Shown here piece by piece: positions 60,888 to 64,000 of a stretch of DNA of 64,000 nt (positions are counted from its first letter, which is position 1; each line of letters opens with the position of its first letter). The position numbers and the translations under genes were made by a program. The stretch is from Erythrobacteraceae bacterium (GTDB lineage: Bacteria > Pseudomonadota > Alphaproteobacteria > Sphingomonadales > Sphingomonadaceae). The stretch covers positions 1 through 64,000 of the forward strand of contig JAIYAM010000015.1 in the NCBI GenBank assembly GCA_027489065.1, written 5' to 3'. Under the pieces are notes generated by a model, which was not told the DNA's origin, did not search any database, and worked only from the letters and a program-made list of their open reading frames with translations.

Positions 60888-63800
60888 ATGATCGAAGTGC
60901 GTTCGCGTAAGCTTGCCAATGGTAAGAATGTTTCGTTTGGCAAGCTGGCGGCATCGGGGCTCCTGAGCTCCACGGCGCTTCTTCCTGCATTTACAGCGGT
61001 GGCCACGGCCGGCCTGCTGCTCGCGCCGAGCGCGGTGTACGCGCAGTCTTACGGCACCGGCGGTGCTGGTGGCGGTGGTGGCGGCGCCGGTGGGGTTGGA
61101 ATTGTCGGGCCAGGTATCGCCGGTACTGGTGGCGATGGCACTGCGCCCGGGTCGGGCGGCGGCGGCGGCGGCGGCGGTGCGACTGCAGGCGGCGCCGGTG
61201 GCCAAGGTGAAGGCGGTGCTGCGGGCGGCGCGGGTTCAGGCTCCTTCTTTCTGCCGGGCCTTGACGGCACGGATGCTGTAGTTGCCGACGGCGGCGGCGG
61301 CGGTGGCGGCGGCGGCGCGGGGCTTGCATTCGGTCCCTTTGTCGGCGTCGCGAATGGGTCTGGTCCTTTCCCCGGCGGTGCTGGTGGCAATGGCGGTGCT
61401 GGGCTTGGCAGCGGCTCTGGCGGCGGCGGCGGTGGGGGCGGCAGCTGGTTTGTCAATTCCTCAGGCGGAGCCATCTATGACAACTCTGTAGCTGCCGTCG
61501 GGGGCAACGGCGGCAACGGCGGCATCGGGGGTGCGACAGGCAATGGAGGCGACGGTGGTGCCGGTGGTGCCGGATTTATCATGGTCCAGGCCGGCGGGAC
61601 CACTACGATCGCCGTTAATGCGACAATTACAGGCGGCAACGGCGGAAACGGTGGCGCAGGGATCGTCTCGGGACTTGGTGGCGCTGGTGGCGCCGGGTAC
61701 GTCCAGACCGGCGGCACCCTCAACAACGCCGGTACAATCACCGGCGGCAACGGTGGCACCGGATCGGTCGCTGGCCTCGGCGGCGCCGGCCTGATCGGCA
61801 CCAACATCACGCTCAACAACACCGGCACCATCACCGGCGGATCCTCCGGCGATTTCTCGTCGCGTGCACCTGCGATCCGCTTCCTCGGCACGAATACCGT
61901 AAATGCGATCGGCACGACGATCGGCGGCATCGAAATCACCTCAGGCACGACCACCTTCAACCCCGGTGCCGGCTTCTTCAGCATCGACAACCTGTCGGGC
62001 TTCGGCGACCTCGTGGTCACCTCGGGCAACCTGATCATCGGCAATTCGTCCCTCGATGCGACCGCCTTCAGCGGCGTGATCTCGGGCGGCGGCGGTCTGG
62101 TCAAGACCGGCAGCAGCGTTCAGGTGCTGCTCGGCGACAACACCTACACCGGGCTTACCGATATCGACGAGGGCTTCCTTGTCGTATTTGACGGCAGCCT
62201 CGCCGGTTCGGTCGTTAACGACGCTGGCTTCTCGTTCGGTGGCTTCACCGGAAGCCGTCTGTTCGGTGACCTCACCAACAACGGTTTCGCCGAGATCTTC
62301 GGCCAGATCGACGGCGACGTCGAGAACAACGGCCGGATCACGCATCTCGGTGACTCGACCTACCTCGGCAACGTCACGCTTTCGCCCACCGCCTTGTTCG
62401 AACTGACCAATTTCGATGTCAGCATCGGCGGCCTTTACAGCGGCCCTCTGGGCGGCGGCTCCGTGCTGCTTGGCTCGGGCAACCTGACGATCGACACCGG
62501 CGTCGGCGAGATCGCCGGCTTCTCCGGTGAGATTTCGGGCAGCGGCGGCCTGACCAAGACGGGTGCGGGCACGCAGGTCTTCACGACCGCGCAGACCTAC
62601 ACCGGCCTGACCACGATCGACGGCGGCATTCTGGTGGTGACCACCGGCGGCAGCCTTGCCGGATCGGTGCTGAACAATGCCGGCTTCGAGCTTAACGGCC
62701 GCGTGTTCGGCGGGCTCACCAACAATGGTCTGGCCGAGATTCAGGGCCAGATCGACGGGGCCGTGCAGAACAACGGGACCATCTTCCAGCGCGGGGTCAC
62801 GACCTACCTCGGCAGCTTCACGCAGGATGCGGCCGGGGTCTTCAACCTCAACAACTTCAACGCGAGCGTGGGCAGTCTGGCGGGCGCAGGTTCCGTGCTG
62901 CTCGGCAATGCCCGCCTGACGCTGGGCAGCGACAACACCGACGCGAGCTTCGCAGGTGTGATCGGCGGCAGCGGCGGCATCACCAAGGTGGGCACCGGAA
63001 CGCAGACGCTCTCTGGCGTCAACACGTACACCGGCCAGACCCGCATCGATGCCGGCACCTTGGTGCTCGCCTCGGGCGGCCAGATCGCCGGAACGGTGCG
63101 CAACGCTGCGACCTTCACCAACAACGGCACCGTCCTCGGGCGGGTGACCAATCTCAACGGCAGCACCCTGGTTTCGACCGGGACGCTCAATGGTCTGACC
63201 CAGAATGCCGGGTCGACCGCAACCGTCTCGGGTACGCTCAACGGCACGATCCTCAATTCCGGCTCGCTGACCGTCAACGGTAACCTGTCCAGCAACAGCT
63301 TCATGCGCATCCTGGGCGCTGGCGGCAGCACCGTGGTGGAGTCCGGCGCGATCTGGACCGGCCTGACGTTCATCGACAACGCCGGCACCAATGCCACCGG
63401 CCTTCAGATCGATGGTACTGTGGGAGTCGGCACTCTCCTCCTCAACCGCGCCGGGGCGACGGTTTCGGTCGGCGGCACGGGCACGCTCACTGCGGGCCTC
63501 GTCACCAACTTGGGCACCTTCACCAATAACGGCACGGTCAACGCAGTTCTCGGGAACACTGGTCAGCTTACCAATAACGGCACCTGGAACGGCGATGTCG
63601 GCAACACCGGCCTGCTGACCAACAACGGCACCTGGAACGGCAACCTGCTCGAAGCTGCCGGAACCACGACCATCAACAATGGCACGTTCAACGGCAACTT
63701 CACGATTATCGGCGGGGGCAGCGTCACCAACAACGGGACGTGGAACAACAACACGGCCACCGTTTCCACCATCCTCGATGGCACCTTCACGAACACCGGC

Positions 63801-64000
63801 ACGCTGACCGGCCTCGGCGTCAACGTGGACGGCGCGACCGCGCTGTTTGCCAACAATGCCGGCGGGACGGTCACGCTCGATGTCGGCTCGCTGCTGCGCG
63901 CCCTCAACAGTGGTACGATCACGAACGCGGGCACCATTACCGGTGACGGCGAAGCCAGCCTGCTCGGCACCATCCAGAACCTTTCGGGCGGCATCTGGAA
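60888..64000 (+). CDS. Very large Gly-rich autotransporter-type adhesin (5' part, runs off window)
   Basis: An open frame from ATG 60888 continues beyond the window, giving at least 1037 residues. A long signal peptide (about 1-52, basic start, two hydrophobic stretches, ending VYA then Q) is followed by a Gly-rich region (about 55-320, mostly GGxGGxGG). A beta-helical passenger follows with autotransporter-associated repeats: GGLVKTGSS at 62091, GGLTKTGAG at 62543 and GGITKVGTG at 62973, each leading to NTYTG/QTYTG and a hydrophobic strand. Later repeats are NNGTWNG-type. No translocator barrel is in the window. Likely a surface-exposed adhesin or biofilm protein; the secretion type (Va or other) cannot be settled without the C-terminus. 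Confidence 0.85.
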   Translation, partial: MIEVRSRKLANGKNVSFGKLAASGLLSSTALLPAFTAVATAGLLLAPSAVYAQSYGTGGAGGGGGGAGGVGIVGPGIAGTGGDGTAPGSGGGGGGGGATAGGAGGQGEGGAAGGAGSGSFFLPGLDGTDAVVADGGGGGGGGGAGLAFGPFVGVANGSGPFPGGAGGNGGAGLGSGSGGGGGGGGSWFVNSSGGAIYDNSVAAVGGNGGNGGIGGATGNGGDGGAGGAGFIMVQAGGTTTIAVNATITGGNGGNGGAGIVSGLGGAGGAGYVQTGGTLNNAGTITGGNGGTGSVAGLGGAGLIGTNITLNNTGTITGGSSGDFSSRAPAIRFLGTNTVNAIGTTIGGIEITSGTTTFNPGAGFFSIDNLSGFGDLVVTSGNLIIGNSSLDATAFSGVISGGGGLVKTGSSVQVLLGDNTYTGLTDIDEGFLVVFDGSLAGSVVNDAGFSFGGFTGSRLFGDLTNNGFAEIFGQIDGDVENNGRITHLGDSTYLGNVTLSPTALFELTNFDVSIGGLYSGPLGGGSVLLGSGNLTIDTGVGEIAGFSGEISGSGGLTKTGAGTQVFTTAQTYTGLTTIDGGILVVTTGGSLAGSVLNNAGFELNGRVFGGLTNNGLAEIQGQIDGAVQNNGTIFQRGVTTYLGSFTQDAAGVFNLNNFNASVGSLAGAGSVLLGNARLTLGSDNTDASFAGVIGGSGGITKVGTGTQTLSGVNTYTGQTRIDAGTLVLASGGQIAGTVRNAATFTNNGTVLGRVTNLNGSTLVSTGTLNGLTQNAGSTATVSGTLNGTILNSGSLTVNGNLSSNSFMRILGAGGSTVVESGAIWTGLTFIDNAGTNATGLQIDGTVGVGTLLLNRAGATVSVGGTGTLTAGLVTNLGTFTNNGTVNAVLGNTGQLTNNGTWNGDVGNTGLLTNNGTWNGNLLEAAGTTTINNGTFNGNFTIIGGGSVTNNGTWNNNTATVSTILDGTFTNTGTLTGLGVNVDGATALFANNAGGTVTLDVGSLLRALNSGTITNAGTITGDGEASLLGTIQNLSGGIW

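Noticed and set aside
62804-63994. Minus-strand open frames rich in Pro, Val and Leu at the window end
   Set aside because: They are the complement of the adhesin repeats and have no start signals.
60888-64000. Possible CRISPR or simple-sequence mobile repeat because of the repetitive GGC/GGT tracts
   Set aside because: The repeats are in frame and encode Gly-rich and beta-helical modules; there are no spacers or direct-repeat units.

Overview
The window is high-GC chromosomal DNA with dense, operon-packed genes and many 1-11 nt overlaps. The gene set points to an alphaproteobacterium of the Sphingomonadales, most likely Erythrobacteraceae: the SURF1-thrC-methyltransferase order, class I lysyl-tRNA synthetase, SoxR without SoxS, TonB-dependent receptors, RcnB-like Arg-rich protein, and alphaproteobacterial MCPs. 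This is inference from gene content; no 16S rRNA gene is present. I found no rRNA, tRNA, CRISPR array, insertion sequence or prophage.

Layout. 1-6.7 kb: tail of SURF1, thrC, an rRNA-type methyltransferase, folB, a short SDR-like protein, moaA-moaD-moaE, a small membrane protein behind a near-perfect FNR box, and an FNR-type [4Fe-4S] regulator with a lipoprotein gene upstream. 6.7-20 kb: rplU-rpmA with an elaborate terminator region, a GNAT acetyltransferase, a TetR regulator, ygfZ, pyrC, rarD, a lipoprotein, astD, selO, a hydrolase, a glycosyltransferase, a YfgM-like protein and bamB. 20-30 kb: an ICMT-like methyltransferase, quinol monooxygenase-like protein, gshA, rsmE, ubiA, SRAP, a VOC protein divergent from soxR across a clear SoxR box, a SixA-like phosphatase and a DinG-type helicase. 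30-40 kb: lysS behind a parS-like site and 11-bp repeats, DUF1003, 2OG oxygenase, cytochrome b561, the Arg-rich RcnB-like protein, a PNPOx-family protein, a degenerate GGDEF protein, ettA and an M28 peptidase.

40-61 kb is a signalling island, mostly on the minus strand. In transcription order it runs: TonB receptor, MCP (CHASE3-like), MCP (DWSEF tail), STAS protein, cheA, cheR, cheB, cheD, cheY, cheW, a 100-aa protein with a CheZ-like D-x3-Q motif, a small membrane protein and a third MCP. It is followed by DUF2332, a second TonB receptor broken by a large internal deletion, an HD-GYP protein lacking its HD pair, and a divergent CheB-like protein lacking catalytic Ser and His. The last 3.1 kb are the 5' part of a very large Gly-rich, beta-helical autotransporter-type adhesin that runs off the end.

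The most unusual features are: an 11-bp tandem AGACCCC repeat at three separate intergenic sites, always in the same orientation relative to the downstream gene; a parS-like site beside one of them; an 18-bp element shared by two signalling promoter regions (with a weaker third copy); a candidate minimal CheY-P phosphatase inside the che operon; and three second-messenger or chemotaxis enzymes with missing catalytic residues.
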